From Aedoeadaptatus coxii (GTDB lineage Bacteria > Bacillota > Clostridia > Tissierellales > Peptoniphilaceae), in the NCBI RefSeq assembly GCF_903819215.1, contig NZ_CAIJCT010000016.1: 64,000 bases of DNA; one strand, written 5' to 3'. The position numbers and the translations under genes are program-made. This document shows positions 17,004 to 25,197 of the stretch, one piece after another. The notes under the pieces are model-generated. The model did not search any database, was not told where the DNA came from, and worked only from the letters and a program-made list of their open reading frames with translations. Numbering within the stretch: the stretch's first letter is position 1; each line of letters opens with the position of its first letter.

Positions 17004-17252
17004 AGTGACTCCTCTACCCCTTTTTTCTGTCAATATTTTAATGGCACGACGCCATAGTATTCATATCTTTTGGAAACAATTTCTCTTTTAAGTTCCATAT
17101 AATCGATAAATACCCGTTTGGAATCTTTTTTAATCGAATGAACTTTTATAAAAAAGGATCGTTTGAAGGAGGTGGGATCTTCTGTTTATGTCACAAGGAT
17201 TTGTATTCATCGGTTTGATTTAAAGCATCATATTCTATAATGTAAAAGAGGA

Positions 17253-17278
17253 TAAAAAAATCTCCCGTCTGGGAGATT
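17253..17278 (-). terminator. Terminator of the HAD phosphatase gene
   Basis: On the minus strand AATCTCCC-AGAC-GGGAGATT is followed by a T-run. Confidence 0.85.
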
Positions 17279-17292
17279 GATTGGCGAGGCGA

Positions 17293-17925
17293 TTATTTTC
17301 GTGGATCGGTCCAGTGAAGGTGGTTGTAGCCTTGGGCTTTAATGGGGTTGTTAATGAGGTAGCGGCTTTTAGTCAATTCCATCATGGGGCGATCGGCGGA
17401 AAGGGAATCGCTGTAAGAAAGGCTGTTGTCGTAATCGATGACCATATTTTTTTCTTGCAAATGGGCTAAAATATTGCTCACTTTTTGTTCGTGGCGATTA
17501 TTTTCGCCTACGAGCTTATAATCTTCGTCGATTACCGTGCCGATAATGTGATCGAAGGGCAAACAGTCTTTTACGTAAACGAGGTAATTTTCCACCGATG
17601 CGGAGACGAGCATAATGTAATAGCCTTCTTCTTTTAAGCGATGAATTTCGTCGACAGCTTCTTTAAAAGCGTAGGCCATGACGTCTTCGTGAACGAATTT
17701 TTGAAGCTCTTCGTCGCTATAATAGGCGAGCATGCTCAGAAATTCTTCTTTTACCGCGGTTTTCAGTTTTTTTCCGTTGCGGGAAAAGGTGCCTTTAATT
17801 AAATTTCCGTAGAGCCTGCTGCGAAAGCCGGGTATTTTTTTGCAGGTTTTATCGTATAGAATAAGAATGGAATCTTTGGAGATTACCGTTCTGTCGAAAT
17901 CGAATAAAGCAATTTTTTGTTTCAT
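17293..17925 (-). CDS. HAD-superfamily IB hydrolase (SerB-like phosphatase)
   Basis: 210-residue HAD hydrolase. Motif I is LFDFDRTVIS (nucleophile and acid Asp), motif II is MLVSAS, and the motif III/IV region has YSDSLSADRPMM. A helical cap follows motif I, as in subclass IB. The substrate is probably a small phosphomonoester but is not determined. AGGAGGAGG precedes the ATG. Nearby small genes give no pathway clue. Confidence 0.85.
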   Translation of the reverse strand: MKQKIALFDFDRTVISKDSILILYDKTCKKIPGFRSRLYGNLIKGTFSRNGKKLKTAVKEEFLSMLAYYSDEELQKFVHEDVMAYAFKEAVDEIHRLKEEGYYIMLVSASVENYLVYVKDCLPFDHIIGTVIDEDYKLVGENNRHEQKVSNILAHLQEKNMVIDYDNSLSYSDSLSADRPMMELTKSRYLINNPIKAQGYNHLHWTDPRK

Positions 17926-18017
17926 AATTCCTCCTCCTCTTATTGTAATCCATTGTGGGGGAAAAAGGTGGATTTACGTTTTTTCTTAATATTTGATATA
18001 GTTGATAAGGTGATGAA

Positions 18018-19052
18018 ATGGCTGCAATATTACATATGGATATGGATGCGTTTTTCGCGTCGGTTGAAATATTACTAAACCCCGCCTTAAAAGGAAAACC
18101 TGTGGCTGTAGGAGGGCGCAATCCCTCGGGGATCGTCACCACGGCCAGTTACGAGGCGAGGCGATACGGCGTACATTCCGCCATGCCCATGTTTATGGCA
18201 AAAAGTCTTTGTCCCCATCTTATCGTCGTGCCGACGCGGAAAGGCGTTTACAGCGAAAAGAGCCGTGAGGTTTTCGGACTTATTCGCTCCTACGGCTTTC
18301 CCGTGGAGCAGGTTTCCATCGACGAGGCCTATGTGGATTTAACGGCCGCCAAACATCCGGTGGCGGTGGCAAAGGAGATGCAGAAGCGTATTATTGATGA
18401 AACGGGGCTTTCCATAAGCTGCGGCTTATCCTATAATAAATTTTTGGCGAAAATCGCATCGGATTTCCAAAAACCGAGGGGCTTTACCATTATTCGAAAA
18501 GAGGAAGCGTTGGAGATTTTAAAATCCCTTCCCATTTCGAAAATCCACGGCATCGGCGACAAGACGGAAAAACGACTGGCCCGCTTGGGCATTCGCACCG
18601 GGGAAGATCTCCTGGTGTTGGAACCCTCGTTTTTGGAAGATAAATTCGGAAAATCGGGCATTGAACTTTACGAACGCATACGGGGTGTGGATCGGCGGAA
18701 GGTGGAGACGGAGCGAAAACGAAAATCCATCGGCGGCGAGGAAACTTTTAAGGAGACGCGCAACCGCGCATTTTTCGACGAACTTCTTCATGAGGAAGCG
18801 CAAAAAACCGCCATGGAAATGGAGAAAAAAGGCATTACGGGCTATACGGTTACCGTCAAAATGAAGACCTTCGATTTCCATACCCATACGCGCTCCAGAA
18901 CCTTTGGCGATCCCGTGGAAAGCGGGGAAGATCTTTACGACATTGCCCGCATGCTCTTCGATGAACTTTACAGCGGCGAAAAGCTTCGTCTGCTGGGGCT
19001 CAGCGTCTCCGGCTTAATCGACGATGTAGGCCGCCAGCTGCGCTTTATATAG
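18018..19052 (+). CDS. dinB: DNA polymerase IV (Y-family)
   Basis: 344-residue translesion polymerase. The start MAAILHMDMDAFFASVE holds the first metal-binding Asp; SIDEAYVDLT holds the second catalytic acidic pair. HhH residues near KIHGIGDKTEKRLARLGI and the little-finger domain follow. Ribosome site AAGGTGATG. The next gene starts eight bases after it, so it may lead an operon. Confidence 0.95.
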   Translation: MAAILHMDMDAFFASVEILLNPALKGKPVAVGGRNPSGIVTTASYEARRYGVHSAMPMFMAKSLCPHLIVVPTRKGVYSEKSREVFGLIRSYGFPVEQVSIDEAYVDLTAAKHPVAVAKEMQKRIIDETGLSISCGLSYNKFLAKIASDFQKPRGFTIIRKEEALEILKSLPISKIHGIGDKTEKRLARLGIRTGEDLLVLEPSFLEDKFGKSGIELYERIRGVDRRKVETERKRKSIGGEETFKETRNRAFFDELLHEEAQKTAMEMEKKGITGYTVTVKMKTFDFHTHTRSRTFGDPVESGEDLYDIARMLFDELYSGEKLRLLGLSVSGLIDDVGRQLRFI

Positions 19053-19060
19053 GAGGTATT

Positions 19061-19453
19061 ATGGACGACACTTTAAAAATACCCGACAAAATTTACGACG
19101 GCTTTTCCTCTCAATTTAATTTGGAGTTAAAGGAATATACAGACGATCTCGTGCACGCCCTTTGGCATGTGGAAACGAGCGATCTGAATCCGGCGGGCAT
19201 CGTACACGGCGGCGCCTCTTTTTCCGTAGCCGACGCCATGTGCGCCACCTTAGGTTACCGCACATTGCACGTGCTCACAAAAAGCGTGCGCTATTTTTAC
19301 TACCATTCCCTGGTCATCGGCGATGTCGATGTTATGTGCCGTTTTAAACGGAAGGGAAGCTTCACCTCTTTAATGGAAGTGGAACTTATTCAAGACGAAA
19401 AAGTCTGTATGAAAGGCTTTTTCGATATGGCGAAAATGAAGGGGACATTATAA
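19061..19453 (+). CDS. Hotdog-fold thioesterase, PaaI type
   Basis: 130-residue hotdog protein. The signature NPAGIVHGGASFSVADAM contains the HGG motif of PaaI-type acyl-CoA thioesterases, which hydrolyse aromatic or other acyl-CoAs as multimers. Preceded by AGGAGG and followed by a homologous gene that starts within its stop codon (TAATG). Confidence 0.85.
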   Translation: MDDTLKIPDKIYDGFSSQFNLELKEYTDDLVHALWHVETSDLNPAGIVHGGASFSVADAMCATLGYRTLHVLTKSVRYFYYHSLVIGDVDVMCRFKRKGSFTSLMEVELIQDEKVCMKGFFDMAKMKGTL

Positions 19454-19851
19454 TGGCGAGTTACCGACGGATCGACGACGGTTTGGATCTACGTTTAATT
19501 AAGGATTCCAAACTGGAAATTATAGAACAGAATAAAGAGCGGCTTACGGCGCGCTGGCACGTATGGGACGGCGCTCTGAATTCCATCGGCACCTGCCAGG
19601 GCATGATCCACTTCGGCATGGCCGATGTGATCGCTGCCATTGTGTGCGATCGTGAGGGCATCGTCGTTACAAAAGATGCCAGTTGCTTTTACCACAAGCC
19701 CCTTTATGAAGGAGATGTGGAAGTGGAGGCCTTTATCGGCAAAAACGGAAAGACGAATATAACCGTCGAGGTGTTATTTTATCAAAAAGGCGCGCTGTGT
19801 TTTCAATCGATTTTCACCATGCACGCCACGAGAAAAACTTACAATGAATAG
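19453..19851 (+). CDS. Second hotdog protein, HGG motif lost
   Basis: 132-residue paralogue of the preceding gene. WHVWDGALNSIGTCQGMIHFGMADV aligns with WHVETSDLNPAGIVHGGASFSVADA, so the HGG motif has become QGM. The rest of the fold is kept, including the C-terminal strands. Translationally coupled to its neighbour. Either a catalytically altered enzyme or a partner subunit of a heteromeric hotdog protein; I infer the latter as more likely. Confidence 0.78.
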   Translation: MASYRRIDDGLDLRLIKDSKLEIIEQNKERLTARWHVWDGALNSIGTCQGMIHFGMADVIAAIVCDREGIVVTKDASCFYHKPLYEGDVEVEAFIGKNGKTNITVEVLFYQKGALCFQSIFTMHATRKTYNE

Positions 19852-19866
19852 AAAAGGACAGATGGA

Positions 19867-20760
19867 ATGAATCGTACACGTGCGAATTTTTTAATGTTGC
19901 TCGTCGCCATTATTTGGGGACTTGCTTTCGTAGCTCAGGTATCGGGAATGGAACACATTCACGCCTTCGCCCTGAATATGCACAGGAATTTTGTGGCGGG
20001 ATGTTTCCTTATGGTGATTTTGTTATTTTTCCCCAATATTCGACATGTGGGAACGGATTTACGTGCCACCATTGTCGGGGGCATTTGCTGCGGTATTGCC
20101 TTAAGTGTGGCCATGGCGCTGCAACAATACGGCCTGCAATTTACCACGGCGGGAAAGGGAAGTTTTATTACCGCCCTCTACATTATCCTCGTGCCCATCG
20201 GCGGCACGGTACTCGGCCATAAAGTGCCGAAAAAAATGTGGGTATCCGTTATTATCGCCTGCGTAGGCCTTTATTTTATAAGCGTCAAAAAAGATACGGG
20301 CTTTTCCGTCAATACGGGGGATGCTCTCGTCTTTTTATCGGCCGTCGGTTTTGCCGTTCACATTTTAGTGGTGGATCATTTCAGCGCTAATGTCGACGGC
20401 GTGGCCATGAGCTGTATTCAATTTTTCGTGGCGGGCATCATGTCCTTTTTCTATGTCCTGCCGACGGGAGCCTCCCTTTTCGGCGATTATGTAGGCGCCC
20501 TGCCCTCCATTTTATACCTGGGCTTTTTATCCAGCGGCGTAGGCTTTACACTCCAAATCATTGCCCAAAGGTATAGCGAACCGACGACGGTAAGCCTTTT
20601 AATGAGTTCGGAATCGATTTTCGGACTTCTAGGCGGCATTTTCATATTGGGAGAACTGATTACATCGAGAGAATGGATCGGTTGCGCTCTCATGTTTGTC
20701 GCCATTTTGTTGGCACAATTGCCCTTGTCGAAATTTTTACGAAAGTCTGAAGAACAGTAA
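19867..20760 (+). CDS. DMT-superfamily (EamA) transporter
   Basis: 297-residue membrane protein with ten predicted transmembrane helices in two EamA repeats. AIIWGLAFVAQVSGM begins repeat one, and SEPTTVSLLMSSESIFGLLGGIFILGE is the typical motif of repeat two. Such proteins export or import amino acids or other metabolites; the substrate is unknown. Lies 15 bases after the hotdog pair. A second DMT gene is at 44766. Confidence 0.88.
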   Translation: MNRTRANFLMLLVAIIWGLAFVAQVSGMEHIHAFALNMHRNFVAGCFLMVILLFFPNIRHVGTDLRATIVGGICCGIALSVAMALQQYGLQFTTAGKGSFITALYIILVPIGGTVLGHKVPKKMWVSVIIACVGLYFISVKKDTGFSVNTGDALVFLSAVGFAVHILVVDHFSANVDGVAMSCIQFFVAGIMSFFYVLPTGASLFGDYVGALPSILYLGFLSSGVGFTLQIIAQRYSEPTTVSLLMSSESIFGLLGGIFILGELITSREWIGCALMFVAILLAQLPLSKFLRKSEEQ

Positions 20761-20846
20761 AAAGTTAACAAATAGACCGGAGATCGTGGTATCCTATTGT
20801 AAAAGGGTATACATTCCCGTAATGAAATGACAAGGGGGTCTCTTCT

Positions 20847-21662
20847 ATGAAATGTCGGTATTGTGGTAACGAAAATCCTTTAGGAGAAAAATTTTGTACA
20901 TCCTGTGGCACACCTTTGGTCTATCACTTAGGGGAAAAAGAGGAAGATTCCCCGGTGGCAGAGGCTAAGCCCGCCAAAGAAGTTGTTTTGGAAGAGGTCG
21001 AGGTCGTCGGCGTCTCGAAGGATGAAGAAGCGCATAGCGTAGAGGAAGCACCTTCTTCGGAATCTCTTGAAGAAGCTGCAGCGACAGAGGTTGAAGAAGA
21101 AGAGGTAAAGCCGCAAGAGGAAGAAAAAGCGGATCCGGTGGAAGTGAAGGAACCGCGTCCTGAAGCAAAACCCGCTCCCAAAGAAAAGAAAAAGCACGAA
21201 AAGAAAGAGATCAAGCCGGAAGACCTCATGCCTTCTTCGGAAGATGATCCCAGAAAAAAACAAGCCATGAAGCGGAAACGTCGCAAGGCGAAAAAAGACG
21301 AGGATCGCGCCGCCGGCCGTCTTCCCGAAAAAAAGGCGAAAAAACAGCCGAAACCTAAAAAGGAAGAGGCCGTTCTTCCAAAAGAGAGCGTAAAGGAAAA
21401 AGTGCAACAAAAACCCGTTGAAGAAGCTGAAAAAATTGACGAAAAGCCTATAGCGGAACAACCGAAAGCTGAAAAAGTCGACGTAACCATCGAAAAGGCA
21501 AAGGAAAAGCCGGAAGTAAAGCCTGACGTAAAGCCGGCGATTGAAACTCAAAAACCTTCGGCATCATCGGCGCCTCGCCGAGAAACGAAATCCAACAAAA
21601 TCCTTTGGGTCATTTTGGTACTTCTCGTCTTACTTTACGTCATTTACAAGGCCGCCTCCTAA
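20847..21662 (+). CDS. Zinc-ribbon, tail-anchored membrane protein with long charged linker
   Basis: 271 residues. The N terminus MKCRYCGNENPLGEKFCTSCG is a four-Cys zinc ribbon. Residues ~30-245 are a low-complexity Glu/Lys/Pro/Ala linker. A single hydrophobic helix (KILWVILVLLVLLYVIYKAA) ends the protein, so the ribbon should lie in the cytoplasm. Function unknown; similar layouts occur in Firmicute proteins of unknown role. It overlaps the AlkD gene by one base. Long open frames on the opposite strand are composition artefacts. Confidence 0.75.
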   Translation: MKCRYCGNENPLGEKFCTSCGTPLVYHLGEKEEDSPVAEAKPAKEVVLEEVEVVGVSKDEEAHSVEEAPSSESLEEAAATEVEEEEVKPQEEEKADPVEVKEPRPEAKPAPKEKKKHEKKEIKPEDLMPSSEDDPRKKQAMKRKRRKAKKDEDRAAGRLPEKKAKKQPKPKKEEAVLPKESVKEKVQQKPVEEAEKIDEKPIAEQPKAEKVDVTIEKAKEKPEVKPDVKPAIETQKPSASSAPRRETKSNKILWVILVLLVLLYVIYKAAS

Positions 21663-22309
21663 TGGAGAATCTACGCGCAAAATTAATGGAAATGGGCACG
21701 GAGCGCCATAGGAAATTTATGGGCAAGCTTTTGCCCACAGTGGATCCTGCGCGTATTGTAGGGGTAAAAGTGCCGATGTTGCGTCAAATTGCAAAAGAGC
21801 TGCCGAAAGAATATGTAAGGGAGCTGCCCCATGTTTATTTCGAAGAGGATATGCTCCACGATTTCGTCATTAATTCCCTGAATCGAGACGAGGCGCTTCA
21901 AGCCCTTGGGGAATTTTTACCGTACTTAGATAATTGGGCGGTGGTGGACAGTTTGGATCCCAAATCCTTTTATAGCGCCCCATCCCTTATGGATTATTAT
22001 TTAGAATTAAGCGACGATTCCAGGCCCTATGTGGCGCGGCTCGGCATTGTTCTCGCCCTTCGCCATATGAAAGAAGATACTTTAGGTGCCGTAGATCATT
22101 TAAAAACCGTAAAGAGCGATCATTACTACGTGCAAATGGCGTTGGCTTGGTTTTTTGCAGAAGCCGTGCTCCACGCGCCGGAAGTCGTCCTTTCCCTTTT
22201 AAGGGATGGGATTTTGGATAGGGCCGTGCATAAAAAAACCATTCGCAAGATCAACGAGAGCCGACGAGTTGCTCAAAATATAAAAGAACAAGCTTCGGCT
22301 TATAACTAG
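21662..22309 (+). CDS. DNA alkylation repair protein (AlkD-like)
   Basis: 215-residue HEAT-like repeat protein of the AlkD family, DNA glycosylases removing alkylated bases. Recognisable stretches are VGVKVPMLRQIAKEL, DNWAVVDSLDPKSF and YYVQMALAWFFAEA near the end, with a C-terminal KKTIRKINESRRV. Start ATG 21662 overlaps the previous stop (TAATG). Confidence 0.88.
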   Translation: MENLRAKLMEMGTERHRKFMGKLLPTVDPARIVGVKVPMLRQIAKELPKEYVRELPHVYFEEDMLHDFVINSLNRDEALQALGEFLPYLDNWAVVDSLDPKSFYSAPSLMDYYLELSDDSRPYVARLGIVLALRHMKEDTLGAVDHLKTVKSDHYYVQMALAWFFAEAVLHAPEVVLSLLRDGILDRAVHKKTIRKINESRRVAQNIKEQASAYN

Positions 22310-22338
22310 AAACGGCTTCCTTCGGGAAGCTGTTTTAT
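22310..22338 (+). terminator. Terminator after the AlkD gene
   Basis: AACGGCTTCC-TTCG-GGAAGCTGTT with a T-rich tail, just ahead of the cysteine desulfurase ribosome site. Confidence 0.75.
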
Positions 22339-22351
22339 TGAAAGGAGACCT

Positions 22352-23458
22352 ATGATATACCTCGACCATGCGGCGACTTGCCCTTTGCGAAGAGAAGCAT
22401 TGGACGCCATGTTACCTTATTTCAGCGAAACCTACGGCAATCCCTCCAGCCAACACGGCGCGGGGCGGGCGGCAAAAAATGCATTGGAAACCGCAAGGCT
22501 CGAGGTGGCTACCCTTTTCGGCGTCACTATGAAAGAAGTCTTCTTCACTTCCTCCGGAACGGAAGCGGACAATATGGCGATTTTAAGCAGTTACAACAAT
22601 CGAAAAATTTCGCCGGGGCATATGATTACCACCGCCATTGAACACGAAGCGGTTTTGGAAACGGCGAAGTATCTCGAAAGTTTAGGCGTAGAGGTAACCT
22701 ACATTAAGCCGGATAAAAACGGCGTCGTCTCCGCGGAGCAAGTGTTGGATGCCCTACGCGACGATACTTTCCTCGTCAGCATTATGGCGGTAAACAACGA
22801 AGTAGGCTCCCTACAACCTATAGAAGCCATTCGGGAAGGGCTAAAGGGGAAAGTACCTCTTCACGTCGACGGCGTACAGGCGGCGGGACATTTGCCCGTC
22901 AAAGATTACTCCGGGGAATTTATCGCCATAAGCGGCCATAAATTTTACGGCCCCAAGGGCGTGGGGATTTTAATCGCCAAAGGACAACTCCATCCCTTTA
23001 CTCTCGGCGGTGGCCAGGAGCGGGGCATGCGCAGCGGCACGGAAAATCTGCCTTCGATTATCGGCATGGTGGAAGCTTTAAAACTGGCCGAAAAAGAACG
23101 GGAAGCCACATCGCAGCATATGGCCGCCCTGTCCGAGGCTTGTCGAAAAGGGCTGGAGGCCATGGAAGGGGTTCGCCTAACAGTAGAAGGGGGCGATCCG
23201 AGAATCGTCCACGCCATGGTCGATGGAATGGAGCGGGATGTGTTATTATTTCAATTAGATAGAGAAAACATCGCCGCCAGCGGAGGGAGCGCCTGCCAGG
23301 CCGGCGCTTCCACGGCGAGCCACGTGTTGGCTGCCATGGGAATCGACGAAAAGGGGAAAGCACCCCTTCGCATATCCTTCGGGCCGGAAAACACCGCAGA
23401 GGATGTAGCAACATTCCTTCGAGTATTAAAGGATATTTTAGAAAGGAAGAGACAGTGA
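22352..23458 (+). CDS. Cysteine desulfurase (IscS/NifS family)
   Basis: 368-residue PLP enzyme that releases sulfur from cysteine. N terminus MIYLDHAATCPLRREAL; the PLP lysine is in AISGHKFYGPKGVG; the catalytic cysteine loop is SGGSACQAGAS. It overlaps mnmA by four bases, so it is very likely the sulfur donor for MnmA rather than for a general Fe-S system; no IscU or SufU gene is adjacent. Confidence 0.93.
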   Translation: MIYLDHAATCPLRREALDAMLPYFSETYGNPSSQHGAGRAAKNALETARLEVATLFGVTMKEVFFTSSGTEADNMAILSSYNNRKISPGHMITTAIEHEAVLETAKYLESLGVEVTYIKPDKNGVVSAEQVLDALRDDTFLVSIMAVNNEVGSLQPIEAIREGLKGKVPLHVDGVQAAGHLPVKDYSGEFIAISGHKFYGPKGVGILIAKGQLHPFTLGGGQERGMRSGTENLPSIIGMVEALKLAEKEREATSQHMAALSEACRKGLEAMEGVRLTVEGGDPRIVHAMVDGMERDVLLFQLDRENIAASGGSACQAGASTASHVLAAMGIDEKGKAPLRISFGPENTAEDVATFLRVLKDILERKRQ

Positions 23459-24528
23459 GTCGCGTATTAGTAGCCATGAGCGGAGGGGTCGACAGCTCCG
23501 TCGCCGCCTATTTATTAAAAGAACAGGGTCACGAATGTATCGGCGTCACCATGAAACTTTACGAAAACGAAACGGTACAACATACGGGGCATACTTGCTG
23601 TTCCTTAGACGATATCGACGACGCCCGCATGGTGGCGGCGAAACTTGGCATGGATTATTTCGTCTACGACTTTTCCGAGCGTTTCCAAGAAGAAGTTATC
23701 GAGAAATTTATCGATTACTACGAAAAAGGCTGGACGCCTAATCCCTGCATCGACTGCAATCGCTATTTAAAATTCAACGACCTCTACAAACGGGCGAAGG
23801 ATTTAGATTGCGATTACATCGCCACGGGCCATTACGCCCGCATCGGCTATGATGAGGAAACAAAACGCTATACCCTTTTAAAAGGGCCGGATCCGAAAAA
23901 AGATCAATCCTACGTCCTCTACAGTTTGACGCAAGATCAGCTCGCCCACACCCTCTTTCCCTTGGGTGAACTTGAAAAAGAAGAAGTGCGACGCATCGCC
24001 GAAGAAGCGGGACTCGTCAATGCAAAAAAACACGATTCCCAAGATATTTGCTTCGTACCCGATGGAGACTATAAGGGATTTTTAGAGCGTTTCCAAGATA
24101 AGACCTACCCCGAAGGAGACATCGTCGACGGATCGGGAAACGTCCTCGGCCGTCACGACGGTGCCGTAGGTTATACTATCGGCCAGAGAAAAGGTCTGGG
24201 CGTGGCGGCAGGCCATCCCATTTATGTGTTGGATAAGGATATGGAAAAAAACCAAGTCATCGTCGGGCCGAAAGAAGGCCTTGAGAAAAACAGCTTAGAG
24301 GCCATAAATTTTAATTGGATCAGCGTTCCGCAACAAGAAAAAATAGAGGTTACGGCGAGAACCCGTTATCACGGAAAAGAAACCCCCGCCACCCTTATGG
24401 ATCGCGGCGACGGCAAGATTACCGTCGACTTCCACGCGCCTCACGGTGCCATTGCATCCGGGCAGGCCGTCGTCTGTTACGACGGCGATAAAGTCATTGG
24501 CGGAGGCACCATTACCTCGTCTCATTAA
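23455..24528 (+). CDS. mnmA: tRNA-specific 2-thiouridylase MnmA
   Basis: 357-residue enzyme forming s2U34 in Lys, Glu and Gln tRNAs. PP-loop MSGGVDSSVAAYLL; catalytic cysteines in TPNPCIDCNRYLKF and DSQDICFVPDGDY. Starts at GTG 23455, overlapping the desulfurase stop (GTGA). With mnmE at the window's left edge both branches of U34 modification are represented. Confidence 0.96.
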   Translation: MSRVLVAMSGGVDSSVAAYLLKEQGHECIGVTMKLYENETVQHTGHTCCSLDDIDDARMVAAKLGMDYFVYDFSERFQEEVIEKFIDYYEKGWTPNPCIDCNRYLKFNDLYKRAKDLDCDYIATGHYARIGYDEETKRYTLLKGPDPKKDQSYVLYSLTQDQLAHTLFPLGELEKEEVRRIAEEAGLVNAKKHDSQDICFVPDGDYKGFLERFQDKTYPEGDIVDGSGNVLGRHDGAVGYTIGQRKGLGVAAGHPIYVLDKDMEKNQVIVGPKEGLEKNSLEAINFNWISVPQQEKIEVTARTRYHGKETPATLMDRGDGKITVDFHAPHGAIASGQAVVCYDGDKVIGGGTITSSH

Positions 24529-24538
24529 AGGAGGAGCT

Positions 24539-24994
24539 ATGTATTTAGATGATTATGTAGAGGGTCTTACCTTTCAGCTGAGCCCCATTTCATTTACGGA
24601 GCAGGAAATCATTAACTTTGCCAAAGTTCACGATCCCCGCCCCATACACGTGGACCCGGAAGCGGCGGCGAAAAGTCGCTTCGGCGGCATTATCGCCTCG
24701 GGTTTTCATACCTTTTACGCTTGCTGGGGGAAATGGGTACACACCAAACTCGATGAGGGCGGCGTCGTGGCCGGTATCGGCATGGATCACCTGCGCTGGC
24801 TAAAACCCGTCTATCCCCACGTCATGCTCTATACGACCCTCGTCGTAGATAAAATCGAAATCAAAAGCGGCGGAGATTACGGAGTCGTCCATTTAGATGT
24901 CTTTATTCGGGATAAAGACGGCGAACTCTTAATGGAACACGATGCCATCGTCTTAGTAGCGCGGGAAGGCGTAGAAGCAAAAAGGGTAAAATAA
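24539..24994 (+). CDS. MaoC-like (R)-specific hydratase-type protein
   Basis: 151-residue hotdog protein of the MaoC type. The motif FAKVHDPRPIHVDPEAAAKS carries the Asp and His of the hydratase catalytic pair, and FGGIIASGFHTFYACWGK is the usual following helix. Start at ATG 24539 after AAAGGAGGAG. It probably hydrates an enoyl-thioester or has a related role; substrate unknown. Confidence 0.82.
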   Translation: MYLDDYVEGLTFQLSPISFTEQEIINFAKVHDPRPIHVDPEAAAKSRFGGIIASGFHTFYACWGKWVHTKLDEGGVVAGIGMDHLRWLKPVYPHVMLYTTLVVDKIEIKSGGDYGVVHLDVFIRDKDGELLMEHDAIVLVAREGVEAKRVK

Positions 24995-25082
24995 ACAATA
25001 TTAAATTTAAAATATAAAATACAAAAAGTCGCTAAACAATTAACTTTCTATGTTTTTTTAGAATTTTGTATTTTTTCAGTAA

Positions 25083-25097
25083 AATTTTTTGAAATTT
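25083..25097. promoter_or_regulatory. Possible CodY box upstream of brnQ
   Basis: AATTTTTTGAAATTT matches the CodY consensus AATTTTCWGAAAATT at 13 of 15 positions. A TATAAT lies downstream at 25161-25166. In an AT-rich spacer a chance match is possible and the genome's CodY has not been seen. Confidence 0.35.
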
Positions 25098-25197
25098 TAG
25101 GTAAATTTTGATTATTCGATTGTATTTTCTATTTTTATAGCGTTTTTCTTCAGTATTCTGTATAATGAATCGTGTATTAAACAGAAGGAGAGAATCT

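Noticed and set aside
17160..17250. Mini-ORF MSQGFVFIGLI with an upstream AAGGAGG, and TTGATT/TATAAT elements
   Set aside because: The ribosome site is about 16 bases from the ATG, the frame has 11 codons, and the promoter-like elements point straight into the terminator of the opposing gene.
20924..21551. Long minus-strand open frames opposite the zinc-ribbon protein
   Set aside because: They arise from the Glu/Lys-rich linker read backwards (Phe/Ser/Leu-rich nonsense), with no ribosome site and no recognisable domain.
24995..25197. T-box leader ahead of brnQ
   Set aside because: No specifier stem, T-box sequence or terminator is present; the region is simply AT-rich.
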